Position numbers and translations under genes: made by a program. Source: Pseudanabaena biceps (GTDB lineage: Bacteria; Cyanobacteriota; Cyanobacteriia; Pseudanabaenales; Pseudanabaenaceae). From it: a DNA stretch of 64,000 bases. The stretch lies in the NCBI GenBank assembly GCA_013361095.1, contig JAATWA010000001.1:3379001-3443000 (forward strand), given 5' to 3'. The notes under the pieces were generated by a model. It made no database searches. It worked only from the letters and a program-made list of their open reading frames with translations, and was not told the origin of the DNA. This document shows positions 40,962 through 49,230 of this stretch, piece after piece (the first letter of the stretch is position 1; every line of letters starts with the position of its first letter).

Positions 40962-41776
40962 AGGTTCCACCTTTTAAGTATTTGTTCGAGTTTACCCTCT
41001 TGACGCATCTCTGTTAAAGCCTTATCTACTGCTTTTTTGAGCGAAACGTCATCTTTATTAACAATTGCCACCAGACGAATGGGAATCAAAGGATCACCCA
41101 CAATTGTGAAATTAGGATTGTTTCTGATTTGCCATACCGCCACAGGCTCATCTAAAATCATGGCATCCAGTTGGCGATCGCGTAGTTGGATCACCATCCG
41201 ATCAAGATCCCTTGACGAAAACAGCCGAATAGCATTACCCCTATTTTTATTATAAGTTTCAGCGATCGCAGCGCCTCCACTATTTGCGACGACTCCCACC
41301 CGTTTGCCAATTAAATCGCGTAGCGATCGGATGGTGGTGTTGCCATCAGTCCTCACCAGCAAGCGCTGAGAATTGCGATAGTAAGGTATGGTTTCGATAA
41401 ATTTATCTTTAGTATCACCATTACTTAGCCCCCCTTCTTCTCGCGCACTGAGCAAAATATCAACTTGCCGAGAGGCTAAGTTTTCAGGCTGAGTTGCCCA
41501 AGGAATGTTAATCGGACGCGGCTCAATGTTTATTAGCTTTGCCGCAATTTCTTTGATAATCTCTAGCTCAAATCCGTCATAGTATTGCGTTTTTGCATTC
41601 CAAAATAAGTAAGGCCCTCCGATCGCTGCGTCAATACCTACTCGCAGATGTCCGCGCCGCATGATAATTCCTAAGCTACTGTCCTCGGCAAAGGTGGGGG
41701 CTATGTTTCCAACTATTCCCAGACATAATCCTGTATAGATTGCGAGACTAGTTAACTTACGGGCAAACTTCAACAT
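40874..41776 (-). CDS. Periplasmic amino acid-type solute-binding protein
   Basis: A 300-residue bacterial extracellular solute-binding protein, family 3. The signal peptide ends near NIAPTFAE (residue 31). The mature text (RRGHLRVGIDAAIGGPYLFWN, YDGFELEIIKEIAAKL and VGVVANSGGAAIAE) is typical of polar amino acid binding proteins. No permease or ATPase gene is adjacent. The last 23 residues after ILKRWNLWE overlap the start of the J-domain gene in another frame. They are absent from typical family members, so the tail may be a consequence of that overlap. Confidence 0.8.
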   Translation of the reverse strand: MLKFARKLTSLAIYTGLCLGIVGNIAPTFAEDSSLGIIMRRGHLRVGIDAAIGGPYLFWNAKTQYYDGFELEIIKEIAAKLINIEPRPINIPWATQPENLASRQVDILLSAREEGGLSNGDTKDKFIETIPYYRNSQRLLVRTDGNTTIRSLRDLIGKRVGVVANSGGAAIAETYNKNRGNAIRLFSSRDLDRMVIQLRDRQLDAMILDEPVAVWQIRNNPNFTIVGDPLIPIRLVAIVNKDDVSLKKAVDKALTEMRQEGKLEQILKRWNLWESQTTLKSTRGLPVMVLAIILPSSVYQ

Positions 41777-41841
41777 GATGGCTCAATATTTCACGAAGAT
41801 AATTTAAGGATACTACAGTCCTCTAACGCTCCCAAACCAAG

Positions 41842-41882
41842 AATTTTTTTGAAGGGTTGCAAAGCAACCCTTCAAAAAAATT
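41842..41882. repeat. Family A palindrome core, diverged
   Basis: AATTTTTTTGAAGGGTTGC and its complement flank AAA. AAGGGTTGC replaces the usual AAAGTGTTGC, and the change is matched in the other arm. Confidence 0.6.
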
Positions 41883-41915
41883 TTGTAACTCGTTTGATCA
41901 CGAGATGATTAGCAA

Positions 41916-42044
41916 AGCAATTCTCATTATAAAAATTGGTGTTGTGAAAGCCAGCCGTAGGCTGGCTTTCACAACACCAATTTTGTGGTTTTCAGCGCTT
42001 TTGGCGCTGAAAACCACAAAATTGGTTTCACAATGAAAATTGCT
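41916..42044. repeat. Family C element, intact (129 bp)
   Basis: The ends AGCAATTCTCATTAT and AATGAAAATTGCT enclose two hairpins: GTGAAAGCCAGCC with its complement, and TTTTGTGGTTTTCAGCGC with its complement. It shows the uninterrupted structure of the family. Confidence 0.75.
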
Positions 42045-42058
42045 GGATGCTGGTTGAC

Positions 42059-42769
42059 TTAGTTGCTTAAAGCGTTAAAAAACTGTTGCAATCTCCCTAA
42101 AAAAGAGCCTGATTGTTGTCCTGTCTTTTGGCGAAATAGACGCTCGATATCTTCGCTAGATGGACGTTGGGCGACTTCGGCAAGTTTTTGCATTTCTATC
42201 TCAGTTTGTTGCCAAATCTGCCATGTCTGGGGATAGCAGCGCCATAAAGCTCCTAGCTCTAGAGGCTTGATGTAATAGGCTGTTTCAAAGGTGCTTAAAA
42301 AGCGATCGCGCATTTGTCTTGCGGCTAGCCCTAAGCCGACTTCGCTGTTTTCTAATCGCGGATTAAACATTACAAAAGGGCGATCGCCTGCTAACTTCAC
42401 TAACTTTTCTACCTGTTCGACTTCTATCGAAGTTGGTTCGATCACCAAAAAAGCTTTATCTTCTTCGCGAATGGCTCGCCGTCCTTCATTAACTCCACGC
42501 ACCGACACATCAAGATCCGCCCATTCCCTTTTCGCGAGGGCTGCGGCTCCTGCGTCAGCAAAAATGGCTTGCCATTCCTTGCCATAGTAATGATTAAAAC
42601 TAGCCGCGATTTGATAAGCGATCGGCATCGATTTTAGTTCAGGAAAGCGTAAATCTACAATGATGCGTGTCGCTCCATCAGCGATCGCTTGATGTATGGC
42701 AGCGATCGCTTGTTCGGTTGCGTCTTCTAAGCTATTGGGAAGTAAAATTTGATCAGACTCTTGATTCAT
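42059..42769 (-). CDS. DUF1995 family protein
   Basis: A 236-residue soluble protein of the DUF1995 family, found in cyanobacteria and plastids. The family patterns LPNSLEDATEQAIAAI, RIIVDLRFPEL and VMFNPRLENSEVGLGLAARQMRDRFL are present. The function is not established; the plant members are chloroplast proteins. It ends with a helix (GSFLGRLQQFFNALSN). The gene is flanked by repeat elements on both sides. Confidence 0.8.
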   Translation of the reverse strand: MNQESDQILLPNSLEDATEQAIAAIHQAIADGATRIIVDLRFPELKSMPIAYQIAASFNHYYGKEWQAIFADAGAAALAKREWADLDVSVRGVNEGRRAIREEDKAFLVIEPTSIEVEQVEKLVKLAGDRPFVMFNPRLENSEVGLGLAARQMRDRFLSTFETAYYIKPLELGALWRCYPQTWQIWQQTEIEMQKLAEVAQRPSSEDIERLFRQKTGQQSGSFLGRLQQFFNALSN

Positions 42770-42796
42770 GTATGCATCTCGGTAAAGCTTCTAAGT

Positions 42797-42839
42797 AGAT
42801 AAGCCGTGCCGCCCGCGTAGCGGGCGGCACGGCTTATCT
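42797..42839. repeat. Perfect inverted repeat, 20-bp arms
   Basis: The arm AGATAAGCCGTGCCGCCCGC and its complement flank GTA. The GTGCCGCCCGC core is shared with 60701. Confidence 0.65.
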
Positions 42840-42900
42840 GGGTTTAGTTTATAACTATTTTATCGCCAATCATGTAATCATAGAGCGCTGTGTGTAGTAC

Positions 42901-42949
42901 AAGGAATGTTTTGAAAGGCTGGCTTTGCCAACCTTTCAAAACATTCCTT
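42901..42949. repeat. Inverted repeat, 23-bp arms with one mismatch
   Basis: The arms begin AAGGAATGTTTTGAAAGGCT. It is related to the palindrome at 10103. Confidence 0.6.
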
Positions 42950-42975
42950 GGGTTTAACGAAGATTGCTATAAACC

Positions 42976-43110
42976 ATGTCAAATTATCTGCAACAGGTGC
43001 GCGATCGCCTGATAAATTACCGTGACAAATTTCAAACGGAATTGGTTGATTCTACATCCCAATCCACTGTAAATTTGGCTTTGGTCATAACACAATCAAA
43101 ATACCAATAG
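42976..43110 (+). pseudogene. Possible gene remnant or small protein (44 codons)
   Basis: A frame starting MSNYLQQVRDRLINYRDKF reads like the helical N-terminus of a longer protein and then stops soon after. It carries one HIP1 octamer. It may be the remains of a gene or chance; no family is recognised. Confidence 0.2.
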
Positions 43111-43364
43111 ATACTGCAAAGCATTTGAAGATAATATCGACCAAGTTCGTGAATGACAATTGCTCACTCCTTTGCTTTAACCTGATGAAATAAGTATCTA
43201 GTTTTTCAAAGGGTGTGGTGATGATTGTAAATGTATCAGGGGCTTAATTCCTACAAGCGGAATATGGGTTAGAATACAACCATATATCTTAGACCCCTAG
43301 TAGAAAGACTACCAATCACATACAAATTATACAAATCGATATGGATGTGAGACTTGCATAAATA

Positions 43365-43967
43365 ATGGCAATGCAGAGAGATGACTGGTTCCCTACTCCG
43401 ATTTGGCACTTTGATGTTCCAAATTATGAGCAGCTAAACAAAAAATTACTTCAGGCAATTTGTGTTGAAAAGCAAAAAGACAATCAAGGTGTAAGTTGGT
43501 CAAATGGAATAGGATGGCATAGCAATAACTATTTACATCAACGTCCAGAATTCCAAGATATTGCCGAAATCATTGTAAATAATGCACTAGAGGCTGGAGA
43601 AGAAATTGGTTTTGACCTAAAAAAGTTCACAATGATCCTTGGAAATTGCTGGGCAGTTGTAAATCCAAAGTTTGCCTTTAATTTTGTCCACAATCATCCG
43701 AACTCAGTACTTAGTGGAGTCTACTATGTAAAAGCGCCTGAAAACTGCGGTGGTATTTTCTTTAAAGATTCTCGTGATGCTGCTCATATGTTTATGCCTG
43801 CGCTTGCCGAAATGACTCCTTGGATGCTCCAAAAAATTACCTATAAAGCAACAGCAGGCAAAATGATAATTTTCCCAAGTTGGTTAAATCATGGAGTGGA
43901 ACCAAATCTTAGCGATGAAGAGCGTGTTTGTATTAGCTTTAATATCAGCATGACTTATTTAATATAG
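43365..43967 (+). CDS. Putative 2-oxoglutarate/Fe(II) oxygenase (TIGR02466-like)
   Basis: A 200-residue protein. WFPTPIWHFDVPNYEQLN at the start, FNFVHNHPNSVLSGVYYVKAPENCGGIFF in the middle and IFPSWLNHGVEPN near the end give the pattern of the TIGR02466 family, related to prolyl-hydroxylase-like oxygenases. The histidines in HNHP and LNHG are likely iron ligands. Similar proteins are found in cyanobacteria and cyanophages. The gene is isolated and AT-rich, with no HIP1 site in it, so recent transfer is possible. Confidence 0.7.
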   Translation: MAMQRDDWFPTPIWHFDVPNYEQLNKKLLQAICVEKQKDNQGVSWSNGIGWHSNNYLHQRPEFQDIAEIIVNNALEAGEEIGFDLKKFTMILGNCWAVVNPKFAFNFVHNHPNSVLSGVYYVKAPENCGGIFFKDSRDAAHMFMPALAEMTPWMLQKITYKATAGKMIIFPSWLNHGVEPNLSDEERVCISFNISMTYLI

Positions 43968-44305
43968 ACTCACAGGAAACTGATGAGGTTAGCGTTAGGT
44001 TTGAGATGTCTCTGACATAGGCAACTAAAGCAGCTCCCTTACTTGTGATTGCGTGTGATATCACAAGATTAGAATAGGGAGAGATCGCCGATTTACAGGA
44101 TTTCCACAAGCTAATTTTACTAGTTTTCAATAAAACTGAGCAGCATCAGCTTGAATTCTGAAAATCTAGTGAACAAAAAGATTGCTGAAAGAGATAATTT
44201 CCAATGTACTGCCTAATTCAATTTTGCAGAGATTTCAAAAGATATAGGCGCAGCTTCGCGCTTCCTATATCTTCTTTGGGATTTAGGAAAGCGCAAAGCG
44301 CTGTA
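43968..44305. other. Convergent gap, little structure
   Basis: No gene is seen. A weak hairpin (GATATAGG with CCTATATC, about 44240-44271) and an AGCGCAAAGCGCT palindrome near 44290 lie at the right end. Confidence 0.5.
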
Positions 44306-45649
44306 TCAAAAATTCCAGTCACGGCAAAAAGTAAACCACTCTCTAAGCTTGAGGCGATCGCTTCTCTGTAAACGTTGTTCTTGCCACTGTTTGGCTAGCT
44401 TGAGATTTATCTCTATCCCTAAATTGGGAGCTAACTCCTGCACCTTGATTTTTCCTTGCATGGCGATCGCGATCGTATCAATTACTAATCGAGCATGATT
44501 TCCCACCATACTTGCCCCCAAAATGTATCCTTGTCGGTCACAAATAACTCTGCACAGATCCATTTCTCCACTGGCGCTTTCTAAAACACAAATAGATTTT
44601 GAGCTTGGTAATTCCATCAGTCCCACTTGCGCTAGCGGTGGGGAGGTCTGCACATAGACAATCTCTGGAATAGTCTTCGCTAAAGGCGATTTCCAAAAAT
44701 TCATCAATCCTAAAGTCAACCTAGTTGGCAATGTTATTTGGATAATATGCACTACATCTTGCGGACTTCGACATTGGTAAATGTGAGGATCCTTAGGAAG
44801 TTGAAGTGGATCTGGGGGATTTGTTAACAAGAGGTAATCGCAGTCGATAGTATGACGCTCTAGCCAAATTTTTGTATGCGCTCCCTCTTTGCTAACTGCC
44901 GTAACTTTAGATCGCGTATAGATTTCCACGCCCTCAGCCTCTAGCTGTGCTTGCAAAGTTCGCGCGATCGCCACATCTACATTTGGCAAGATATGTAGAT
45001 GTTTAGTGATTAATAAGGTCTTAACCCCAAAAAAATTGATAGCTTGAGCTAACTCACAGCTATAGGGATCATCACCAATTAAAGCGATCGCCTTAGGTAG
45101 CTCTGGTAAATGCAATAGCTGAGGCACTGTTAAATAGTCACACTGAGCTAGTCCAAAAATATTCTGCTTCAGCGCGGAAACATCATCGGCAATCGCGTAG
45201 GCTCGCGCACTAATCTGACGATGAATTACTTGCTCAATCTCGCCTGTTAATTTGCTTTTAATAGATTGACTAATCTCCAACAGAGGCGGGTTATTAGGTT
45301 TGTTTTTAAACTTACCTTGAAATCTTGGCTTACCCAAAATGACATCCACGCCCATACTTGACATCATTTCCAATATTTCTAGCTGCTCAAACGAACCTAA
45401 GACGGTCGAGATTTCTTTAGAAAATTTTGTAAACCTTTCTTGTCGAGAATAGTCTTTGAGCTTGCCCTGTAAAGAGATCAAAGCATCGTGGACTTGCTTA
45501 GTATTCAAAGCAGTATGGTTTACTGAGCGATCGCCAATTTCTAGCTCACAAACCCAAGCAATCCTTGCTTCCAGTTTTGCCGCAGAAGTAACCAGTGTTT
45601 GAGCATAAGCGCCCATCCCTATTACAACAAGGTCATAGTCAACCGACAT
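44306..45649 (-). CDS. FAD/NAD-linked oxidoreductase-like protein, redox cysteines absent
   Basis: A 447-residue protein with the overall form of pyridine nucleotide-disulfide oxidoreductases (dihydrolipoamide dehydrogenase-like). The FAD strand is DYDLVVIGMGAYAQTL, where the third glycine of GxGxxG is replaced. The site of the usual CxxxxC reads RSVNHTALNTKQ, with no cysteine. A second Rossmann segment (AIALIGDDPYSCELAQAINFFG) and a shortened dimerisation domain (GYILGASMVGNHARLVIDTIA) follow. It is likely a catalytically altered paralogue. The substrate and partner are unknown. It lies next to the HEAT-repeat gene. Confidence 0.7.
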   Translation of the reverse strand: MSVDYDLVVIGMGAYAQTLVTSAAKLEARIAWVCELEIGDRSVNHTALNTKQVHDALISLQGKLKDYSRQERFTKFSKEISTVLGSFEQLEILEMMSSMGVDVILGKPRFQGKFKNKPNNPPLLEISQSIKSKLTGEIEQVIHRQISARAYAIADDVSALKQNIFGLAQCDYLTVPQLLHLPELPKAIALIGDDPYSCELAQAINFFGVKTLLITKHLHILPNVDVAIARTLQAQLEAEGVEIYTRSKVTAVSKEGAHTKIWLERHTIDCDYLLLTNPPDPLQLPKDPHIYQCRSPQDVVHIIQITLPTRLTLGLMNFWKSPLAKTIPEIVYVQTSPPLAQVGLMELPSSKSICVLESASGEMDLCRVICDRQGYILGASMVGNHARLVIDTIAIAMQGKIKVQELAPNLGIEINLKLAKQWQEQRLQRSDRLKLREWFTFCRDWNF

Positions 45650-45721
45650 AACTAAAAGATTACTAAAGAAATTACTAATTAAGTATAGGTGTCACTAGGA
45701 CATATAGCTGCCGCCATTTAT

Positions 45722-45760
45722 AAAGTATAGTTGTGCCGCTTTGCGGCACAACTATACTTT
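45722..45760. repeat. Perfect inverted repeat, 18-bp arms
   Basis: AAAGTATAGTTGTGCCGC and its complement flank TTT. It lies six bases from the stop codon of the HEAT-repeat gene and may end its transcript. Confidence 0.6.
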
Positions 45761-45765
45761 TGGGT

Positions 45766-46470
45766 TTACTTTGCCAAAATACGATCAAGAGAAAATTTTG
45801 CTGCTGCCGACACTTGCGGATGAGCATCTTTGACCAAATAGTTTAGTGCCGACAAACTTTTGTCACACTTGAGATGCCCCAAAGCCTCAGCCAAGCGCTG
45901 TCTAGTCAACCAATCTTCAGACTGAGCAAATCGTAAAATTGGCTCCACACAACGTAAATCTCCTACTTCCCCCAAAGCGGCGATCGCAGCTTGATGCAAC
46001 ACAGTTTCCTCACTGTCTAAGGCTTGGATTAAAGCATCATAGGCGCGAACATCGCCCAAGTTACCCAGTGATACAGCCGCACTAAATCTAACTAGCCATT
46101 CCGTATCTTCATAAAAAGCCCTTAACAAAGGCTCAACGGCACGGTTGTCCTGCAAATACCCCATCGCACCCGCCGCATCAGCGCGAATTCCATAGTCATT
46201 CTCAGTCTCTAAAATCTTTGCCAAAATAGGAAAGCAATCCTCTGTATGCTTCAATCCCAGCGCAAATACTGCCATCGAACGAATCTGGAGATTCTCATCA
46301 TCAATTACCTTTAAAATTAAGGGTACGGCTTGTTCGGGTGTCAACTCTCGCAATGACACCAAAGCCCGCAGGCGATCGCGAGAATTATCACTCTCTAATC
46401 GTTGAGCGATCGCCTCCAAATCTTGGTTTGAGGTGGTCTCTAAATCTTGGCTCTGCTTGGCAAATGACAT
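45766..46470 (-). CDS. HEAT-repeat protein of the NblB/CpcE type
   Basis: A 234-residue protein made of five to six HEAT-like helical pairs (for example IRSMAVFALGLKHTEDCFPILAKIL, VRFSAAVSLGNLGDVRAYDALIQAL). The size and repeat pattern fit the group that includes NblB, which helps dismantle phycobilisomes in starvation, and CpcE-type phycobilin lyases. The call NblB-type is based on overall similarity by eye. It may bind phycobiliproteins or their chromophores. No signal peptide is seen. Confidence 0.7.
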   Translation of the reverse strand: MSFAKQSQDLETTSNQDLEAIAQRLESDNSRDRLRALVSLRELTPEQAVPLILKVIDDENLQIRSMAVFALGLKHTEDCFPILAKILETENDYGIRADAAGAMGYLQDNRAVEPLLRAFYEDTEWLVRFSAAVSLGNLGDVRAYDALIQALDSEETVLHQAAIAALGEVGDLRCVEPILRFAQSEDWLTRQRLAEALGHLKCDKSLSALNYLVKDAHPQVSAAAKFSLDRILAK

Positions 46471-46618
46471 AAAAATCTCATAATTAAATCAAAAAAATAG
46501 CCCGAATGTATGACAGAACACTGAGAATTAGTGTGCTAGACTACATGAAGAAAAAATATATGTAATCAATTTATCAGTAACTATACTAACGAAAAGTTAT
46601 ATTTGCTGATGCTGAACG

Positions 46619-46634
46619 CTCGGATCAGTCCGAG
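46619..46634 (+). promoter_or_regulatory. Small hairpin upstream of the porin gene
   Basis: CTCGGA and TCCGAG flank TCAG. It lies 27 bases before a TATAAT sequence (46661-46666), which is followed by GAGGAG and the start codon, so it may be an operator or part of a leader. Confidence 0.35.
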
Positions 46635-46688
46635 GTCAAACATATATATTCTAAAAAACTTATAATTTGCTCTCGTGAGGAGTGGAAA

Positions 46689-48314
46689 ATGAAAAAAGTA
46701 TCTTTGAATTTAGCTGGTAGCTTGAGCTTGCTTAGTGTTATCGGTGCTGTCGCAACAGCCCCTGCATTTGCCGAAACCACAGGCGTAGCTCAAATGAGCC
46801 AAGCAATGAGTAACGATCCTGTTGCTCAAAATGTAACTTCCGTATCCCAACTTAGCGATGTTCGTCCTACTGATTGGGCTTTTACCGCTTTGCAATCCCT
46901 AGTCGAGCGTTACGGTTGTATCGCTGGCTATCCTGACAGCACCTTCCGTGGCAAACAAGCCACCACCCGTTACGAATTTGCTGCTGGTTTGAATGCTTGC
47001 TTAGACAAGATCAACGAAATTATCTCCGCAGGTTTGGCTGACAAAGTTGGCAAAGAAGACCTCGCCACTTTGCAAAAGCTTCAAGAAGAGTTTGCTGCTG
47101 AGCTAGCAACCCTCCGTGGTCGTGTTGATGCTCTCGACGCTAAGACTGCCAAGCTTGAAGCTCAGCAGTTCTCCACCACCACCAAGCTCTCTGGTGAAGC
47201 AATCTTCTCTGTACAAGGCGGTAGTGGTAACTCTGGGACTCCAAAAAACACCAATATCTTTGTATCTAGCCGTGTCCGCTTAGATTTGAATACTAGCTTC
47301 ACTGGCAGCGACTTGCTCAAGACCAGATTAGAAGTTGGCAATGGTGCAGGGGGCAACATTCCTGGAACTTTTGGTGCTGCTGGCACTAATGGTACTAATG
47401 GAGTTAGTACCAACATTGGATTTGGTACTTATGGTCAAGATTACGCTAACTTGACTGGTGGATCTAACTTTACCCTTGCTAAGTTGCGCTACGACTTTAA
47501 TCTTGGTGATGCTCGCGTATCTATTGGGCCTGTAATGCATGCCTATGATCACATTGATACAAATAGTTATGCTAACTACGAAGGAACTGACTTTGCATCT
47601 ACCTTCTTCATCAATAATCCCCTTCTGATATTGATCAACGGTCAAACTGGTGGAGCAGGCGCTGCTTTTGACTGGAATCTTGGTAAGAGTGCTTTCACGG
47701 TTCGTGGTCTTTACCTAGCAGGTAATGCTAGCAGCCCTAGTAGTGTTACTACTGGTACTAGCATCACTAATGGAGGTTTATTTGGCGATGCTTACCAAGC
47801 CAGTGGTGAGTTAGAGTTTGCACCGAAGAATGCTAGTGGTGACAAGCCTTTTGCTCTCAAGCTTACTTATACCAATGGCTCGGTAAATAACACTACTATC
47901 AATGCTGGTGGTGTAAACGCTGAATGGAAGTTTGCAAAAAATATTGCTATCTTCGGTCGTTATGGTTTTGGCACACTTGATAATCGTGGCGCTCTCGCTA
48001 GTGCTGCACCTTTCACCTCAGGGCTGGGTGCTAACGCAGGAACCACTAACTTGAGTCCTCAAACTTGGATGGCTGGATTTGCTTTTCCTGACTTGTTCAA
48101 AGAAGGTGCAATGGCAGCTGTTGCTGTTGGTCAGCCTTTCATTGAAAGACAGATCGGCAACTCAACTCAAACCAATGTGGAAGCGTTCTACAACTTTCCT
48201 TTAACCAGCAACATTCGCATCACTCCTGACATTCAGTTTATCTTCAACCCTAATAACGCCAGCACCAACAGCACTATCTTTGTTGGTACTCTAAGAACTG
48301 TATTCTCGTTCTAA
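46689..48314 (+). CDS. Iron-uptake-type porin (SLH domain and OprB barrel)
   Basis: A 541-residue outer-membrane porin. A signal peptide ends at PAFAE (residue 29). An SLH domain follows (DVRPTDWAFTALQSLVERYGCIAGYPDSTF, about 57-110), which anchors the protein to peptidoglycan-linked polymer. A short coiled coil (LATLQKLQEEFAAELATLRGRVDAL) precedes the beta-barrel, which ends in an aromatic residue (VFSF). This is the main outer-membrane protein type of cyanobacteria (SomA/SomB and Slr1841 relatives), allowing passage of ions. GAGGAG lies 8 bases before the ATG. Codon use is strongly biased, suggesting high expression. Confidence 0.92.
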   Translation: MKKVSLNLAGSLSLLSVIGAVATAPAFAETTGVAQMSQAMSNDPVAQNVTSVSQLSDVRPTDWAFTALQSLVERYGCIAGYPDSTFRGKQATTRYEFAAGLNACLDKINEIISAGLADKVGKEDLATLQKLQEEFAAELATLRGRVDALDAKTAKLEAQQFSTTTKLSGEAIFSVQGGSGNSGTPKNTNIFVSSRVRLDLNTSFTGSDLLKTRLEVGNGAGGNIPGTFGAAGTNGTNGVSTNIGFGTYGQDYANLTGGSNFTLAKLRYDFNLGDARVSIGPVMHAYDHIDTNSYANYEGTDFASTFFINNPLLILINGQTGGAGAAFDWNLGKSAFTVRGLYLAGNASSPSSVTTGTSITNGGLFGDAYQASGELEFAPKNASGDKPFALKLTYTNGSVNNTTINAGGVNAEWKFAKNIAIFGRYGFGTLDNRGALASAAPFTSGLGANAGTTNLSPQTWMAGFAFPDLFKEGAMAAVAVGQPFIERQIGNSTQTNVEAFYNFPLTSNIRITPDIQFIFNPNNASTNSTIFVGTLRTVFSF

Positions 48315-48341
48315 TTTTTTGCAAATCTGCATTAAATCTAC

Positions 48342-48380
48342 AAAACAAGTAGCGGCGCTAAGTGCCACTACTTGTTTTTT
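48342..48380 (+). terminator. Terminator of the porin gene
   Basis: AAAACAAGTAGCGGC pairs with GCCACTACTTGTTTT (one mismatch) and ends in a T-run. Confidence 0.6.
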
Positions 48381-48396
48381 TATAACTGCCGTCACA

Positions 48397-48459
48397 AACA
48401 CAAAACCAGAATATGAGTAGCGGCGCTTCGCACAGCTACTCATATTCTGGTTTTGTGTT
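48397..48459. repeat. Perfect inverted repeat, 25-bp arms
   Basis: The arms begin AACACAAAACCAGAATATGA and are separated by 13 bases. Confidence 0.65.
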
Positions 48460-48461
48460 CT

Positions 48462-48500
48462 AACTAAAAAAGAGGTCACATTGTGACCTCTTTTTTAGTT
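48462..48500. terminator. Bidirectional terminator overlapping a stop codon
   Basis: AACTAAAAAAGAGGTCACA and its complement flank one base. The stem has A-run and T-run sides, and the right arm contains the TAA stop (48495-48497) of the next minus-strand gene. Confidence 0.65.
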
Positions 48501-48905
48501 GAGTCCCATTAAAGTTTTTGTCATCGGGAAATAAGTTGCCCAGACTTTAGGATCGGGACGGCTTGACCACTCACGGCGAGAGACACTTAGCTGAAGGATG
48601 ATTGCGGCTTGATCTTGATTTTGAGCAGTGACTTTGACCGATACATCAGACACTAAAACTTCACGATCAAAGGTGAGTTGAGCCGCTGATCGCGCTAGGA
48701 TTTCCGCCTTCCGAGTCATTACAGTGAAGCCTTCGTCTTGATTGACTTGCAACCTGATATCTACCTCACGCCGTTCGGCAACCGCACTACCCGCGATCGC
48801 CATAGTTGACAAGGTGGCGATCGCTGAAGCTAGTAAGTACTTAGAGAATTTACGAGACTGCTCAGCAATAGAAAAAAACGAAGCACCATGCGATTTGTTT
48901 TTCAT
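48495..48905 (-). CDS. Small exported protein of unknown function
   Basis: A 136-residue protein with a signal peptide (LLASAIATLSTMAIAGSAVAE, cleavage near residue 43). The mature 90 residues read as a small alpha/beta domain: REVDIRLQVNQDEGFTVMTRKAEILARSAAQLTFD and IILQLSVSRREW. I do not recognise a named family. It is likely periplasmic. A HIP1-rich stretch covers the signal peptide. It is convergent with the porin gene. Confidence 0.6.
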   Translation of the reverse strand: MKNKSHGASFFSIAEQSRKFSKYLLASAIATLSTMAIAGSAVAERREVDIRLQVNQDEGFTVMTRKAEILARSAAQLTFDREVLVSDVSVKVTAQNQDQAAIILQLSVSRREWSSRPDPKVWATYFPMTKTLMGLN

Positions 48906-49230
48906 AGTTATATTCGCTAGACACTCTCAAAAAAAAATTACAAAAAATCGTCGAGATATTAGCAAAAAACTGGGAAAGATGTGTGCTATTGTCTGCTAAC
49001 AAATTTGGCTTTAGAGTTTAGCTCATTGAGCAACATATTTATAGCTATTTGATCGACTATTTTATTTATTAAGTACTTAGGCGCAATTAAATATAAAATC
49101 CAAAAACTTGTGGCGCACGCTGCGTGTGCGCCACAGCTTGGGTTCTGGTTTTAATGATGCTGAGTTACTTACTTTCGTCTTTTCTGCTTAATTATTAATT
49201 TACGATCACTGGAGGTCTTCTGGGGGTGTT
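48906..49230. other. Divergent gap with a family D element
   Basis: It contains the D copy at 49071 and otherwise AT-rich DNA. It should include promoters for both divergent genes, but none is clear by eye. Confidence 0.5.
49071..49171. repeat. Family D element, near full length
   Basis: It starts AAGTACTTAGGCGCAATTAA and ends GCTGAGTTACTTA, with the CGCACGCTGCGTGTGCG core. Confidence 0.65.

Larger units (their letters stand above)
42770..43364. other. Intergenic region with two palindromes and a short frame
   Basis: The first half holds palindromes at 42797 and 42901. A 44-codon frame at 42976 is listed separately. The rest (43111-43364) is AT-rich, lacks HIP1 and shows no structure by eye. 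Confidence 0.5.
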
